Below, piece by piece: positions 49,546-59,349 of a stretch of 64,000 nucleotides of DNA. The position numbers were made by a program, and so were the translations under genes. Below the pieces are notes generated by a model, which was given only the letters and a program-made list of their open reading frames with translations, was not told where the DNA came from and made no database searches. Position 1 is the first letter of the stretch; each line of letters starts with the position of its first letter. The DNA is from JADFNB01 sp036397455. GTDB lineage: Bacteria > Gemmatimonadota > Gemmatimonadetes > Gemmatimonadales > GWC2-71-9. The stretch spans positions 1 to 64,000 of the forward strand of contig DASWIX010000055.1 of the NCBI GenBank assembly GCA_036397455.1. The letters run 5' to 3'.

Positions 49546-50510
49546 CGCTCGTGCGCCACGTCGGGAACCCGATTATCACTCGGGTCCACATTCCGGCCCT
49601 GTCGCCCCATTTCACCGACGTGACGTCGGTCTTCAATCCCGGTGCCGTTCGGCGCGACGGCGCCGTACACCTGATGCTGCGCGTGCAGAGCCGCGGCCGC
49701 GAGACGGCGCTGGTGATGGCGAGGAGTCGTGACGGGGTGGCGTTCACCCCGGCACGGGAAGCGGTGCGTTTTGACGGCATCGAGCGGTTGGGCGAGCGCC
49801 TGTTTCACGTGTACGACCCGCGCATGACCGTACTGGATGATACGGTCTACATCATGTTCGCGGCGGACACCGAGCGAGGATGCCGTTTGGGTCTGGCGCG
49901 GAGCCAGGACCTCGTGGCCTTCGAGTTCGTGGCACTGGATGACGCGGGCGATGTCCGGAACGGCGTGCTGTTTCCGCAGCGCTTCGGGGACAACTACCTG
50001 CGGCTCGACCGCCCCAATCGTCTGGCGTTGACGGCGGGACCCACGTCGGGAGACGAGATCATGCTGTCCCGGTCGGCCGACCTGGTGCATTGGGAGGCGG
50101 TGGGACCGGTCATGCGGGGGCGGCCGCACGCGTGGGACGAACGCATCGGGTCGGGACCACCGCCCGTCAAAACGCGCGACGGTTGGCTCCACCTGTACCA
50201 TGGGGTCGCGACCCATTTCGCGTCCACGAACGTGTATCAAGCCGGTGTGGTGTTGCTCGATCTGGACGATCCGACGCGCGTGATCGCCCGCGGCCGCAAC
50301 AACGTGCTGGAGCCGCGCGAACCGTATGAGCTGGTCGGGCAGGTCCCCAACGTCGTGTTCCCCAGTGGGATGATCGTCGAGCGGGTTGACGATGACGGCT
50401 ACGCCGAGCCGGACAGTCGTGTGCTCCTCTACTACGGCGCCGCTGATACGGTCGTGGGCCTCGCGACATCCACGGTGGCCGACCTGCTCGCCGCCTGCCG
50501 GTTGACATGA
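49542..50510 (+). CDS. Glycoside hydrolase family 130 (mannoside phosphorylase)
   Basis: A 322-residue five-bladed propeller enzyme. GH130 features include NPIITRVHIP, SVFNPGAVRRDGAVHLMLRVQ, HVYDPRMTVLDDTVYIMFAAD and KTRDGWLHLYHGV. The family phosphorolyses beta-mannosides to alpha-mannose 1-phosphate and a sugar, so it conserves bond energy inside the cell; no signal peptide is present. Coupled by ATGA overlaps on both sides. Confidence 0.88.
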   Translation: MTLVRHVGNPIITRVHIPALSPHFTDVTSVFNPGAVRRDGAVHLMLRVQSRGRETALVMARSRDGVAFTPAREAVRFDGIERLGERLFHVYDPRMTVLDDTVYIMFAADTERGCRLGLARSQDLVAFEFVALDDAGDVRNGVLFPQRFGDNYLRLDRPNRLALTAGPTSGDEIMLSRSADLVHWEAVGPVMRGRPHAWDERIGSGPPPVKTRDGWLHLYHGVATHFASTNVYQAGVVLLDLDDPTRVIARGRNNVLEPREPYELVGQVPNVVFPSGMIVERVDDDGYAEPDSRVLLYYGAADTVVGLATSTVADLLAACRLT

Positions 50511-53287
50511 CGACCAACCCACCTCGCCTGGCCGTCGTCGTCTCCCATACGCACTGGGATCGGGAGTGGTATCTCAGTTTCAGTCGCTTCCGCACGAAAC
50601 TGGTGGCGGTGGTCCGGCAAGTGCTCGACGCGCTCGAGGACGAAGAGGGGTTTGCGCACTTCCTGATGGACGGGCAGGCGATCGTGCTCGAGGACTACCT
50701 CGCCATTCGCCCCGAGGACGAGGCGCGCATCCGCCGCCTGGTCGAGGCCGGCCGGCTGTCGATCGGGCCGTGGTACGTCCTGCCGGACGAGTTCCTGATC
50801 AGCGCCGAGGCGCACGTCCGCAACCTGATCATCGGCCATCAGGTGTGCCGGCGGCTCGGGGGCGCGCAGAAGGTCGGCTACATGCCCGATTCGTTCGGCC
50901 ATATCGCGCAGATCCCTCAGATCCTGCGGCGCGCCGGGATCGACGCGTTCGTCTACACGCGCGGCGCCGGCGACGAAATCGAGCGACTTGGCTGGGAGTA
51001 CCGCTGGTGCGCGCCCGATGGGAGCGCCGTGACCGCCATCAACCAGTGTGAAGGCTATTGCAATGCGGGCAGCCTCGGCCTCGATGAAGGGTGGCAGGCC
51101 AATACCATCCGCGAAGTCCGGCCCGCGACGGCGGTGAAGCAGGTCCGCACTCTGTTCGACAAGATGGCGCCGCGCGCGAACGGCGACGTCTACTTGATCA
51201 ACAACGGTTGCGACCACCTGCCGCCACAGGCCGGGTTGGCAGCCATCCTCGCGGCGCTCGCCGACGCCTTTCCGGACACCACGTTCCGGCACGGGAGTCT
51301 GACCGACTACCTGGACGCGGTCCGCGAAGCCCGTATCGCCGTTCGCGAACATGCCGGCGAACTCCTGGGTGGCAAGGATCAGTTTGCCTTGCCGGGTGTC
51401 TGGTCCGCCCGCATGTACCTCAAACAGTGGAACGACCGCGCGCAGTCGCTGCTCAGCGCCTACGCCGAACCGATCTCGGCCTATGCGCGTTTTATCGGCG
51501 ATCAGGCGTACCAGGCGGGACTCATCGGCTACCATTGGAAGCTGCTGCTGCAGAACCACCCGCACGATTCGATCTGTGGCTGTAGCATCGACGATGTGCA
51601 CCGGGACATGATCCCGCGTTTCCGCGCCGTGGTCGACACGGCGGAACAACTCGTGGCCGACCACCTGGTGGGGTTGGCGCCGACGTTCGCGACAACGGCC
51701 GACCGAGACGGCGAGACCGCGCTGTGCGTGATGAATCCGTTACCGGTCGACCGCACCGCCGTGATCGAGCGGCTGGTCGTGCTACAGCCGCCCGGCGTCG
51801 ATCCCGACGCGCTCGAGGTCGTGGACCAGGACGGCCGGCCGGTGGAAAGCGCGTTGCTCGACGCGCAATTCGTGGAACGGTTCTGGGGCGTCGACTACCG
51901 CACGATCCTGTTTGGCGAACGCGGGGTCGCCCTGTTTCAGTCCTATCGCGACCGGTTCCCCGAGCGGATCGTGCGCGACGCGTCGCGACGTGACGAGAGT
52001 GATCAGTTCGTCACCCTCCAGTTCATCGCCACGGTGCCCGCACTGGCGCACCGCGTGTATCGAGTCCGCATGCGGCCCGGTCCGGCGCCCCTGTCCCGCG
52101 CGCCGCTGGCGACCGCCGGCCACGTGCTCGAAAACGCGTGGCTTCGCGTCACCGTGCGTGCCAACGGCATGCTCGATCTGGTGCACAAACCCACGGGGCG
52201 CGTCTACCGGGGGCTCAACCGGCTGGTGGATGTGGCGGACGCCGGAGACGAGTACGATTTCGCGCCGGCCGACGTGCCGCGTGACGTCACGAACGACGAG
52301 GTGCGGGGTGACGTGCGGGTACTCGACGACACGGGGCTGCGGGCCCGCGTCGAGGTCCGGTTCGCGCTCGACCTGCCCGAGTGCGTCACGGCCGACCGCC
52401 GGGGGCGCGCGCGCCGGTCGGTGTCCTGTCCGGCGTGCATGATCGTGACCGTCGATCGCGACCGGGCGCTCGTCGATATCGATCTCAGATTTGACAACCG
52501 GGCGCGCGATCATCGGCTGCGCGCCGAGTTCCCGACCGATCTCCGCACCGACGCGTTGATCTCCGATGGCCACTTCTACATCAACGCGCGGCCGATCGAC
52601 ATCCCCAACCGGCCCGCCTGGGTGCAGCCTCCCTCCGGCACGTATCCCCAACAGGACTTCTCCCTGCTCCACGCCGATGGATCCGGCCTGGCCGTGCTCA
52701 ACCGCGGCCTCCCGGAAGTGGCGCCCATGCGCTTGCCCGGTGGCGCGGCTGGCATCGCGCTGACGCTGCTGCGGGCCGTTGGGTGGCTGTCGCGCGATGA
52801 CTTTGATACGCGCCGCCGTCGTAACGCGGGCCCGACGATCGCCACGCCGGACGCACAGTGTCTCGGCGAACAGCGCTTTCGCTACGCCATCGTCCCGTTC
52901 GGAGACGAGGCCGCGGCGCGTATCAAGGCTGCCGCGTCGGAATGGCGGACCCAGATGGCCAGTGTGCAAGGTGTCGAGGACGGGCACGTTGCGGGCGGTG
53001 CGGGACTGCTGCGCGTGTCCGACCCCGCGGTCGCGGTGACCGCCGTCAAGCGGCACGAGACACGCGATACGCTGATCGTGCGGCTGTGCAACCTGACCGC
53101 GGCGGGGGTCGAGCCGCTGGTGGAATGCGGACGGGCGGTGCGCGCGGCGTGGATGACGGATGAACTCGAAGAGCGGGTGTCAGCGCTCCCCGTTGCCGTC
53201 GCCGGCGTGCGCCCGCCGGTCGGCCCGTATGAAATCGCCACGATCGAACTGGATTTCGCGGGACAGGTGGCGGGAAGCGAGGGGTAA
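50507..53287 (+). CDS. Glycoside hydrolase family 38 alpha-mannosidase
   Basis: A 926-residue cytoplasmic enzyme. The catalytic domain begins VVSHTHWDREWYLSFSRFR, with zinc ligands in HTHWD, the nucleophile in YMPDSFGHIAQIPQIL, and LQNHPHDSICGCSIDDVH later. A long beta-sandwich C-terminal half follows, ending with a conserved LCNLTAAG and IATIELDF. It cleaves alpha-linked mannose. The ATG overlaps GH130 as ATGA. With the transporter and GH130 it forms a short mannoside-degradation operon. Confidence 0.92.
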   Translation: MTTNPPRLAVVVSHTHWDREWYLSFSRFRTKLVAVVRQVLDALEDEEGFAHFLMDGQAIVLEDYLAIRPEDEARIRRLVEAGRLSIGPWYVLPDEFLISAEAHVRNLIIGHQVCRRLGGAQKVGYMPDSFGHIAQIPQILRRAGIDAFVYTRGAGDEIERLGWEYRWCAPDGSAVTAINQCEGYCNAGSLGLDEGWQANTIREVRPATAVKQVRTLFDKMAPRANGDVYLINNGCDHLPPQAGLAAILAALADAFPDTTFRHGSLTDYLDAVREARIAVREHAGELLGGKDQFALPGVWSARMYLKQWNDRAQSLLSAYAEPISAYARFIGDQAYQAGLIGYHWKLLLQNHPHDSICGCSIDDVHRDMIPRFRAVVDTAEQLVADHLVGLAPTFATTADRDGETALCVMNPLPVDRTAVIERLVVLQPPGVDPDALEVVDQDGRPVESALLDAQFVERFWGVDYRTILFGERGVALFQSYRDRFPERIVRDASRRDESDQFVTLQFIATVPALAHRVYRVRMRPGPAPLSRAPLATAGHVLENAWLRVTVRANGMLDLVHKPTGRVYRGLNRLVDVADAGDEYDFAPADVPRDVTNDEVRGDVRVLDDTGLRARVEVRFALDLPECVTADRRGRARRSVSCPACMIVTVDRDRALVDIDLRFDNRARDHRLRAEFPTDLRTDALISDGHFYINARPIDIPNRPAWVQPPSGTYPQQDFSLLHADGSGLAVLNRGLPEVAPMRLPGGAAGIALTLLRAVGWLSRDDFDTRRRRNAGPTIATPDAQCLGEQRFRYAIVPFGDEAAARIKAAASEWRTQMASVQGVEDGHVAGGAGLLRVSDPAVAVTAVKRHETRDTLIVRLCNLTAAGVEPLVECGRAVRAAWMTDELEERVSALPVAVAGVRPPVGPYEIATIELDFAGQVAGSEG

Positions 53288-53369
53288 GCGGGCACGTGGC
53301 ATGGGCGATTCCGCGCAGGAGTCGCTATCTTACCACGGCGAAGCGGTCGAGCACACGAGGGGTAGTTTG

Positions 53370-53582
53370 ATGCACCAGCCGGAACGCCCGAACACGCCGA
53401 TCCCGTTCTCGATGGACGAGGCGACCCTCATTCGACAGGCGCTGCGGTCGCAAGCGTCGCGTATCCCTTGTCCCCGATGCGACGGCGATCTCACCGTCAG
53501 CCGCCCCATCGCCGGTGGGGGCACCATCCCGCCCGTGCGTGAAGTCCGCTGCGAATCATGCCGGGCCAGTGTCATTGTGTAG
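53370..53582 (+). CDS. Small zinc-ribbon protein
   Basis: A 70-residue protein with a C4 zinc ribbon (CPRCDGDL and CESCRASV) after an N-terminal helix (SMDEATLIRQALRSQASR). The ATG at 53370 follows ACGAGGGG and lies downstream of a TATCTT box at 53326, so this start is preferred to longer frames. Function unknown. Confidence 0.6.
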   Translation: MHQPERPNTPIPFSMDEATLIRQALRSQASRIPCPRCDGDLTVSRPIAGGGTIPPVREVRCESCRASVIV

Positions 53583-53773
53583 CACGCGGTCGGTCGGGTC
53601 ACCGTTTCATCAGGTGCCGCCGTCTCACCGTAGCGCGATTCCTACGGCGACGGTGACTCCCGTGCGCTCCCACACCGCCCGCGCTATCCGTACACCGCGC
53701 CGAATCCCGCATCTCACACAGGAAGCGGTCGCGTTCATCCTCCACCGGGTCGGAATAACCCTCCAGCCGTAGG

Positions 53774-54460
53774 ATGGAACGCCCACGCCGCGGCCCCGCA
53801 TGGCGCCGGATCGCTTTCGTGGCGATCCTCGGCGCGTGCGCTACCGGGTGCGGCTGTGATCCGGACGGGCCTTGCCCCCAGTCACCGGTGGTCACAGCCG
53901 GCGAGCTCGCGACCTTCGATCGGATTCCGGCGCTCGGCGACCTGGACTTCGACGCCGTGATCCCGGCAGGCGACTGGGACTATTGGGAACTCCGGCGCAC
54001 ATTCGGGCCGGCAAGCTACGAGGTCGTGGGTGGCGGTGGTCCGGTCCGCAAGGCCGATCTGGATTCCGTGACGGTGGTCTCGTTCGACAGTCTCGTCCCG
54101 GAGAGAGGATTCGGGTCCGCTTGCCTGCCGGGTGGCTGCTCGCGCTACTTCATCGCCGTCCGCGGCGATTCGATCGGCGTCTGGGCCTCGGCGTCGGCGG
54201 CGCGGGCGTTCCTGGGCTCGATCGACAACGGCACGGAAGCAGCGCTGCGCGTTTCGATTGACGACTTCCGGTGGGGTGGCGACAAGGATACCGGCGCGGT
54301 GCGGACGACCCCGGACGGTTTCGAACTCGTGGTCACCAAGCTCGTCGCGTTCTGCGATCCGGTACAGACGAACCGGTACTGGCTCCGAGTGGCCCCGGAC
54401 GGGACCGTGATCGCACTCGCGTTCGAAGTGTGGGAAAGAGCGGACGGGGCCTGTATCTAG
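53774..54460 (+). CDS. Hypothetical lipoprotein
   Basis: A 228-residue protein with a signal (RIAFVAILGACATGC) and probable lipidation at Cys26. Further cysteines (CGCDPDGPC, SACLPGGCSRYF) could form disulphides. No domain is recognised. It lies 13 bp upstream of the DUF3311 gene on the same strand. Confidence 0.6.
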   Translation: MERPRRGPAWRRIAFVAILGACATGCGCDPDGPCPQSPVVTAGELATFDRIPALGDLDFDAVIPAGDWDYWELRRTFGPASYEVVGGGGPVRKADLDSVTVVSFDSLVPERGFGSACLPGGCSRYFIAVRGDSIGVWASASAARAFLGSIDNGTEAALRVSIDDFRWGGDKDTGAVRTTPDGFELVVTKLVAFCDPVQTNRYWLRVAPDGTVIALAFEVWERADGACI

Positions 54461-54473
54461 TATCTTCGCGCCC

Positions 54474-54683
54474 ATGAAACGCGCACGGATCCATACCGCG
54501 GTGTGGGTGGCGGGCCTGTATTTCGTGGCGATGGCGATCGGTGTCACCTTTCCCGGCGTCGCGCCGTTCAATACGGTGCGCCCTTTCGTCCTGGGCATTC
54601 CATTTGTGTTTGCCTGGTATCTGGGGTGGATCGTCGGCGCCCTGTTCGTCTTCTATTTTCTGCACCGGTCCACCGAACGATGA
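54474..54683 (+). CDS. DUF3311 family small membrane protein
   Basis: A 69-residue protein with two membrane helices (AVWVAGLYFVAMAIGVTFPG and FVFAWYLGWIVGALFVFYFL) and the DUF3311-like P.V.PFN segment. Genes of this family usually precede an SSS symporter, as here, where the next gene overlaps as ATGA. A TATCTT box at 54461-54466 lies only 8 bp upstream of the ATG, so the mRNA may be leaderless. Confidence 0.8.
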   Translation: MKRARIHTAVWVAGLYFVAMAIGVTFPGVAPFNTVRPFVLGIPFVFAWYLGWIVGALFVFYFLHRSTER

Positions 54684-56167
54684 GCGACTGGCGTATCGTC
54701 GTGGCGGTGGTACTGGCGTATCTCGCCACCAGCCTTTGGGTCGGTCTCCGAGCCGGAGCGGGGTCCTCGGACTCGGTCGCCGGCTACGTCGCGGGCGACC
54801 GCGGGTTCGGGCTGCTGGTGATGTACTTCGTCACCGGAGCCAGTATCTACTCCGCGTTCGCGTTCCTCGGCGGGCCGGGATGGGCCTACAGCCGCGGTGC
54901 CGCGGCGTTTTACATCCTCGCGTACGGCGTGCTGGGGATGGCGCCCTACTACGCGCTCGGTCCGTGGGCGGCGCGGCTCGGTCGGAAACATGGCTATGTC
55001 ACCCAGGCGTCGATGCTCGCGCACCGATACCGGAGCCGCTGGGTCGCGGTCGTGGCCGGTATCGTCAGCGTCATTGCCATGGTGCCGTACATCGCGCTCC
55101 AGATTCGTGGCGCGGGGATCGTGTTCGAGCAGGTGACCGAGGGCCACGTGCCGCTGTGGGCCGGCGGGGCGCTCGCCTACGGGGTCGTGCTCATCTACGT
55201 CTGGAAGAGCGGGGTACTTGGCGTCGGTTGGACCAATGTGTTCCAGGGCGTGTTCATGGTCGTCATCGCGTGGACCCTGGGTCTCTACATCCCCTACAGA
55301 CTGTACGGTGGCATCGGCCCGATGTTCGAGCAGATCGCGGCGGCTCGCCCGGAACTCCTCACCGTGCCCGGGCTGGATGGATCGGGCAATCCGTGGTCGC
55401 CGGGCGCGTTCAGTTCCGCCATCCTGGTGTCGGCGATCGGATTCATGATGTGGCCACACCTGTTCATGAAGGCGTTTGCCGCCAAGGACGAAGCGACCAT
55501 CCGGCGCACCATCGTGCTGTTCCCGACGTTCCAGCTCTTTCTGTTCCCACTGTTCATCGTGGGGTTCGCCGGCGTGTTGTATCCTTCCGTCCCGAGCAGT
55601 GCAGACGCGGTCATGCCGCACATCATCCTGACGTCGGGGCTTCCGGCCATCGTCGTCGGGTTGTTTTGTGCCGGCGGGCTGGCGGCGTCGATGTCCACCG
55701 GGGACGCCCTGGTCCATGGGGCGGCTTCGATCGCCATCGAGGACGTCTACGCGAGCGGGTGGGGCAGCACGCTGAGCCAGCACGATCGGCGGGCGCTGAT
55801 TCGACGCTTGGCGATCGTCGTAGGGGTACTCGGATACGTCATGGCCTTGGTGAGTGGGCGCTCACTTGTCGCGTTATTGCTCGTGGCGTACGGGGCTGTG
55901 GTGCAGCTGGCACCCCCGGTTTACGGGGCTTTCATGTGGCGGCGGGCCACGGCGGCTGGGGCGGTTGCCGGACTCCTGGCCGGCATCTCGGTGACGGGAC
56001 TCCTGTTGCTGGTGCCGGAGTGGAAGCCCTTCGGAATCCACGAAGGGATCGTGGGTCTGGTCGTGAATACCGCGACGTACATCGGTGTTTCCCTGGCTAC
56101 CCAACCCCCTGAGGCCAAACACGTTGCGGATTGGCTCGAAACCAGCCGCACGCCGTCGGGCGGCTAG
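54680..56167 (+). CDS. Sodium:solute symporter (SSS family)
   Basis: A 495-residue transporter with about 13 helices. Characteristic segments are YVAGDRGFGLLVMYFVTGAS, VTQASMLAHRYRS, GWTNVFQGVFMVVIAW and the sodium-site helix GGLAASMSTGDALVHGAAS. The ATG at 54680 overlaps the DUF3311 stop. This is the third SSS gene in the window; the DUF3311 pairing places it with pantothenate/monocarboxylate-like members, but the substrate is not certain. Confidence 0.88.
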   Translation: MSDWRIVVAVVLAYLATSLWVGLRAGAGSSDSVAGYVAGDRGFGLLVMYFVTGASIYSAFAFLGGPGWAYSRGAAAFYILAYGVLGMAPYYALGPWAARLGRKHGYVTQASMLAHRYRSRWVAVVAGIVSVIAMVPYIALQIRGAGIVFEQVTEGHVPLWAGGALAYGVVLIYVWKSGVLGVGWTNVFQGVFMVVIAWTLGLYIPYRLYGGIGPMFEQIAAARPELLTVPGLDGSGNPWSPGAFSSAILVSAIGFMMWPHLFMKAFAAKDEATIRRTIVLFPTFQLFLFPLFIVGFAGVLYPSVPSSADAVMPHIILTSGLPAIVVGLFCAGGLAASMSTGDALVHGAASIAIEDVYASGWGSTLSQHDRRALIRRLAIVVGVLGYVMALVSGRSLVALLLVAYGAVVQLAPPVYGAFMWRRATAAGAVAGLLAGISVTGLLLLVPEWKPFGIHEGIVGLVVNTATYIGVSLATQPPEAKHVADWLETSRTPSGG

Positions 56168-56385
56168 GGCTTAGGGCCAGGGATCCGGGTGGCGAGGTCA
56201 TGGTCTGGTTTCGGATCGAAACCCACGGTGAGTAATGTGGGAGGGCTCCTTCGCCAAGCAGCCAGCCGGCACCTCCGCCGCGTCGCGGCACGACCAACGC
56301 TCGAAACACCGCCGCACACCCCACCGTAGTGCCATTCTCTCATCATCCATCGCTTCGCCGCCGGCCCTGACACAGGGGGACCGCC

Positions 56386-58824
56386 ATGCTTGAGACCTGT
56401 ATCCGGGACTTAACCTACGCCGCTCGCAGCCTGTCCAAAGCGCCGGGGTTCACGCTGGTCACCGCCCTCACCCTGGCACTCGCCATCGGCGCGACGACCG
56501 CGATCTTCAGCGTGGTCGAAACCGTGCTGCTCCGCGGGCTGCCGTACCCGAACGCCGAGCGGCTGGTCGTCATCCGTGGAAGCGCGCCCGGTTCCAACCT
56601 GCCGGAGGAGTTCGGCGTCCCGGACGAGCTGTACGTGGAGTACCGCGAGCAGGCGACGCTACTGGAGGACGCCGGCGCGTACGGGCTGTTCCAGTCCACC
56701 ACGCGCGCCGACCAGCAGGTCGAGCGCCTGTTCGGGGCCCGCGCCACCCCGTCGCTGTTCACCACGCTCGGCGTCATGCCGGCGCTGGGGCGGCTGCCGA
56801 CGGCCGACGACGACGACGGCGTGGTCGTGATCAGTCATTGGCTCTGGAGCACGTGGTTCGCCGCCGATTCGGCCATCATCGGCCGCGCATACACCTTCGC
56901 GAACGCGACGCGCACGGTGATCGGGGTGATGGGCCCCGAGTTCCGGTTCCCCGACGAGCGCGTGGCCCTGTGGATACCGTGGGTGATCGATCCCGCACGC
57001 GTCGCGGCCGGCGGCGTGGGCGGGCCACCCGTGGTGGCGCGCATCGCGCCGGGCGTGGAGCACCGGGGCTTGGCGGCCCAGCTGGACCCGATCGCGCGGC
57101 GACTGCCGGACCGCTACGGCGGCTCGGCCGACTACGCGCGCATCATGGAGCAGCACCGGCCGGTGGTCCGCTCGCTCGAGGAGGAGCTGGTCGGCAACAT
57201 CGCGCGCCCGATGTGGGTGCTGTTGGGTGCGGTCGGCATCGTGTTCCTCATCGCCTGCGCCAATGTGGCGAACCTGTTCGCGGTGCGAACGGAGAGCCGG
57301 CGCCACGCCCTCGCCGTGCGACGCGCCCTGGGTGCGGGGCGCGGCGGCTTGGTGCGCATCCAGATGGCCGAGGCCGTGTTGCTGGCGGCGGCGGGCGGGG
57401 TCGGCGGCGTGGTGATCGCGTGGATCGGCGTGCCGCTGCTGGTGCGCGCCGCGCCGGACGCGGTGGCTTCCGGCTGGTCGAGCGCACCGATCCCGGGGCT
57501 CGCGAGCGCGGGCGTCGACGTGGGCGCGCTACTTTTTGTCGCCGGCGCGTCCATCGTGGTGGCCTGCGCGTTCGGACTGGCACCCGCGATTCGAGCCTCA
57601 GGGGGTGGGCTCCTCTCGAGTCTCCGCCAGGGCGGCCGCGGCACCGTCGGCCGCGGCTACGCGCGCAACGCGCTCGTGGTCGTACAGACGGCCCTGGCAC
57701 TCGTGCTGCTCATGGGCTCGGGTCTCCTGATGCGCAGCTTCTGGCAGCTGAGCCGTGTGGACCCGGGGTTCGACACGCGCGACGTCTTCACCTTCCAGAT
57801 CGCTCCCGACCGGCCGGAGGTGAACGACTATCAGTCGTCCGCGGCGTTCCACTACTCGTTCATGGAGCGGCTGGCGGCGCTCCCCGGCGTTCAGTCCGTG
57901 GGCCTGGTCGCCACGCTGCCCTTGGACGAGGGAGCGGGTGACGCGACGGTCACGACCGAGCGCATCGAGGCGAGCGGCGCCGAGCCGCCCAGGGTGCGGG
58001 TCACCGGTGCCAGCGCGTCGTACTTCCCGACAATGGGGATCGACGTCCTGAGCGGCCGCCTGTTTGATCGGAGCGAGGAGCTTGCAGGGCCGGCGGCGAA
58101 CTTCAACGTGATCGTCAGCCGTTCCGCGGCGCAGCTCCTGTGGCCCGGCGAGGATCCGCTCGGCCAGCGCTTACAGGCCCGCGGGGGACGGAACTGGTAT
58201 ACCGTCTTGGGCGTCGTCGAGGACGTGCTGCTCGACGACTTCCGCCGCGAGGCGCCGGAGCCGATGGTGTACCTCGCGCAGGTGGCGGGCACGCCGGCGT
58301 ACGTGGTCAAGTCGCCGCGCGCCCGGGCGTTGGGTCCCGAGATCCATGCCCTGGTCCGCGAGGTGGTGCCTGAGTCCCCGATGTACCGCGTGTTCACCAT
58401 GGAGGAGCTGGCCGCACGCTCGATGGCCAGCCTCTCGTTCACCATGCTCATGGTGGGCATCGCCGCCGTGCTCGCGCTGATCCTGGGCGCGGTGGGACTC
58501 TATGGCGTCCTCTCGTACGGTGTGACCAGGCGCACGCAGGAGATCGGTGTCCGCATGGCGTTGGGTGCCGAGGCGGCGGCTGTGCGGCGCATGGTGGTGA
58601 TGCAGGGAGGGCAGGTCGCGTTGGTCGGCGTCGTGGTCGGCCTGGTCGCCTCGCTCGGCCTCACGCGCTACATCGAGAGCCTGTTGTTCGGGATCGAGCG
58701 GGTGGACGTGCCCACGTTCGTGGGCGTGTCGGCGCTGATGCTGGCGGTGGCGCTGGTCGCGAGCTACGTGCCGGCGCGCCGCGCGTCCGCGCTGGATCCG
58801 GTGGAGGCGTTGCGCGCGGAGTGA
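56386..58824 (+). CDS. ADOP-family ABC transporter permease (MacB/FtsX type)
   Basis: An 812-residue permease without its own ATPase. The N-terminus RDLTYAARSLSKAPGFTLVT precedes the first helix; a MacB-like periplasmic domain follows, then FtsX helices (IARPMWVLLGAVGIVFLIAC, NVANLFAVR), a second periplasmic domain and a second FtsX block (GAVGLYGVLSYGVTRRTQEIGVRMALG). This duplicated layout is the acidobacterial duplicated orphan permease type, also abundant in Gemmatimonadota. The start follows AGGGGGACC. No ABC ATPase gene is adjacent. Substrate unknown. Confidence 0.9.
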   Translation: MLETCIRDLTYAARSLSKAPGFTLVTALTLALAIGATTAIFSVVETVLLRGLPYPNAERLVVIRGSAPGSNLPEEFGVPDELYVEYREQATLLEDAGAYGLFQSTTRADQQVERLFGARATPSLFTTLGVMPALGRLPTADDDDGVVVISHWLWSTWFAADSAIIGRAYTFANATRTVIGVMGPEFRFPDERVALWIPWVIDPARVAAGGVGGPPVVARIAPGVEHRGLAAQLDPIARRLPDRYGGSADYARIMEQHRPVVRSLEEELVGNIARPMWVLLGAVGIVFLIACANVANLFAVRTESRRHALAVRRALGAGRGGLVRIQMAEAVLLAAAGGVGGVVIAWIGVPLLVRAAPDAVASGWSSAPIPGLASAGVDVGALLFVAGASIVVACAFGLAPAIRASGGGLLSSLRQGGRGTVGRGYARNALVVVQTALALVLLMGSGLLMRSFWQLSRVDPGFDTRDVFTFQIAPDRPEVNDYQSSAAFHYSFMERLAALPGVQSVGLVATLPLDEGAGDATVTTERIEASGAEPPRVRVTGASASYFPTMGIDVLSGRLFDRSEELAGPAANFNVIVSRSAAQLLWPGEDPLGQRLQARGGRNWYTVLGVVEDVLLDDFRREAPEPMVYLAQVAGTPAYVVKSPRARALGPEIHALVREVVPESPMYRVFTMEELAARSMASLSFTMLMVGIAAVLALILGAVGLYGVLSYGVTRRTQEIGVRMALGAEAAAVRRMVVMQGGQVALVGVVVGLVASLGLTRYIESLLFGIERVDVPTFVGVSALMLAVALVASYVPARRASALDPVEALRAE

Positions 58825-58923
58825 GCGGCTCCCACGTCGGCGGCGGCCTCGGCGCTAACGTTCCCGCCGGTGTTCCGCGTTGCACGGACACCGGGATCCG
58901 CACACGGCTGACCGGAGGACCGA

Positions 58924-59346
58924 ATGGCAACAGGTGATTTTCCGACCGGGGGCGTCGAACTCACCCACCTCATCGTCGTGAGCGACCTGGCAGCCTCACG
59001 GCACTTCTACCACGAGGTGCTCGGTGCCGACATCTACCGCGAGTACGGCGGCACGTCGTGCGTGCTGCAATTCCAGGGCGCGTGGCTGTTGCTCGTGACG
59101 GGCGGCGGGCCGACGCCGGACAAGCCGGGCGTCACCTTCGCGCCGCCCGCTGACCCGTCGGTCGTGAGCCATCAGCTCACGCTCCGGGTGCCGGACTGCC
59201 GGGCGGCCCACGACATCCTGACGTCGCGGGGCGCCGCATTCTTGACACCGCCGGTCGACCGCGGCGGGGAGATCCGCTGCTTCTTCCGCGATCCGGATGG
59301 GAATCTGCTCGAGATCAGCGAGGTCAGGGGGTCGCCTGCCGCCTGA
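58924..59346 (+). CDS. VOC-family (glyoxalase/dioxygenase-like) protein
   Basis: A 140-residue vicinal oxygen chelate protein of two beta-alpha-beta-beta-beta units: ELTHLIVVSDLAASRHFYHEVLGA and SHQLTLRVPDCRAAHDILTSRG, ending FFRDPDGNLLEISEV. The metal ligands expected are His15, His80 and the Glu in LLEISE. Start ATG 58924. The reaction is unknown. Confidence 0.85.
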   Translation: MATGDFPTGGVELTHLIVVSDLAASRHFYHEVLGADIYREYGGTSCVLQFQGAWLLLVTGGGPTPDKPGVTFAPPADPSVVSHQLTLRVPDCRAAHDILTSRGAAFLTPPVDRGGEIRCFFRDPDGNLLEISEVRGSPAA

Positions 59347-59349
59347 TCC

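Noticed and set aside
53599..53772. Minus-strand OmpA-like fragment (LEGYSDP then a basic tail)
   Set aside because: Only a few residues resemble OmpA, the frame must shift to continue, and there is no start; too weak to annotate.
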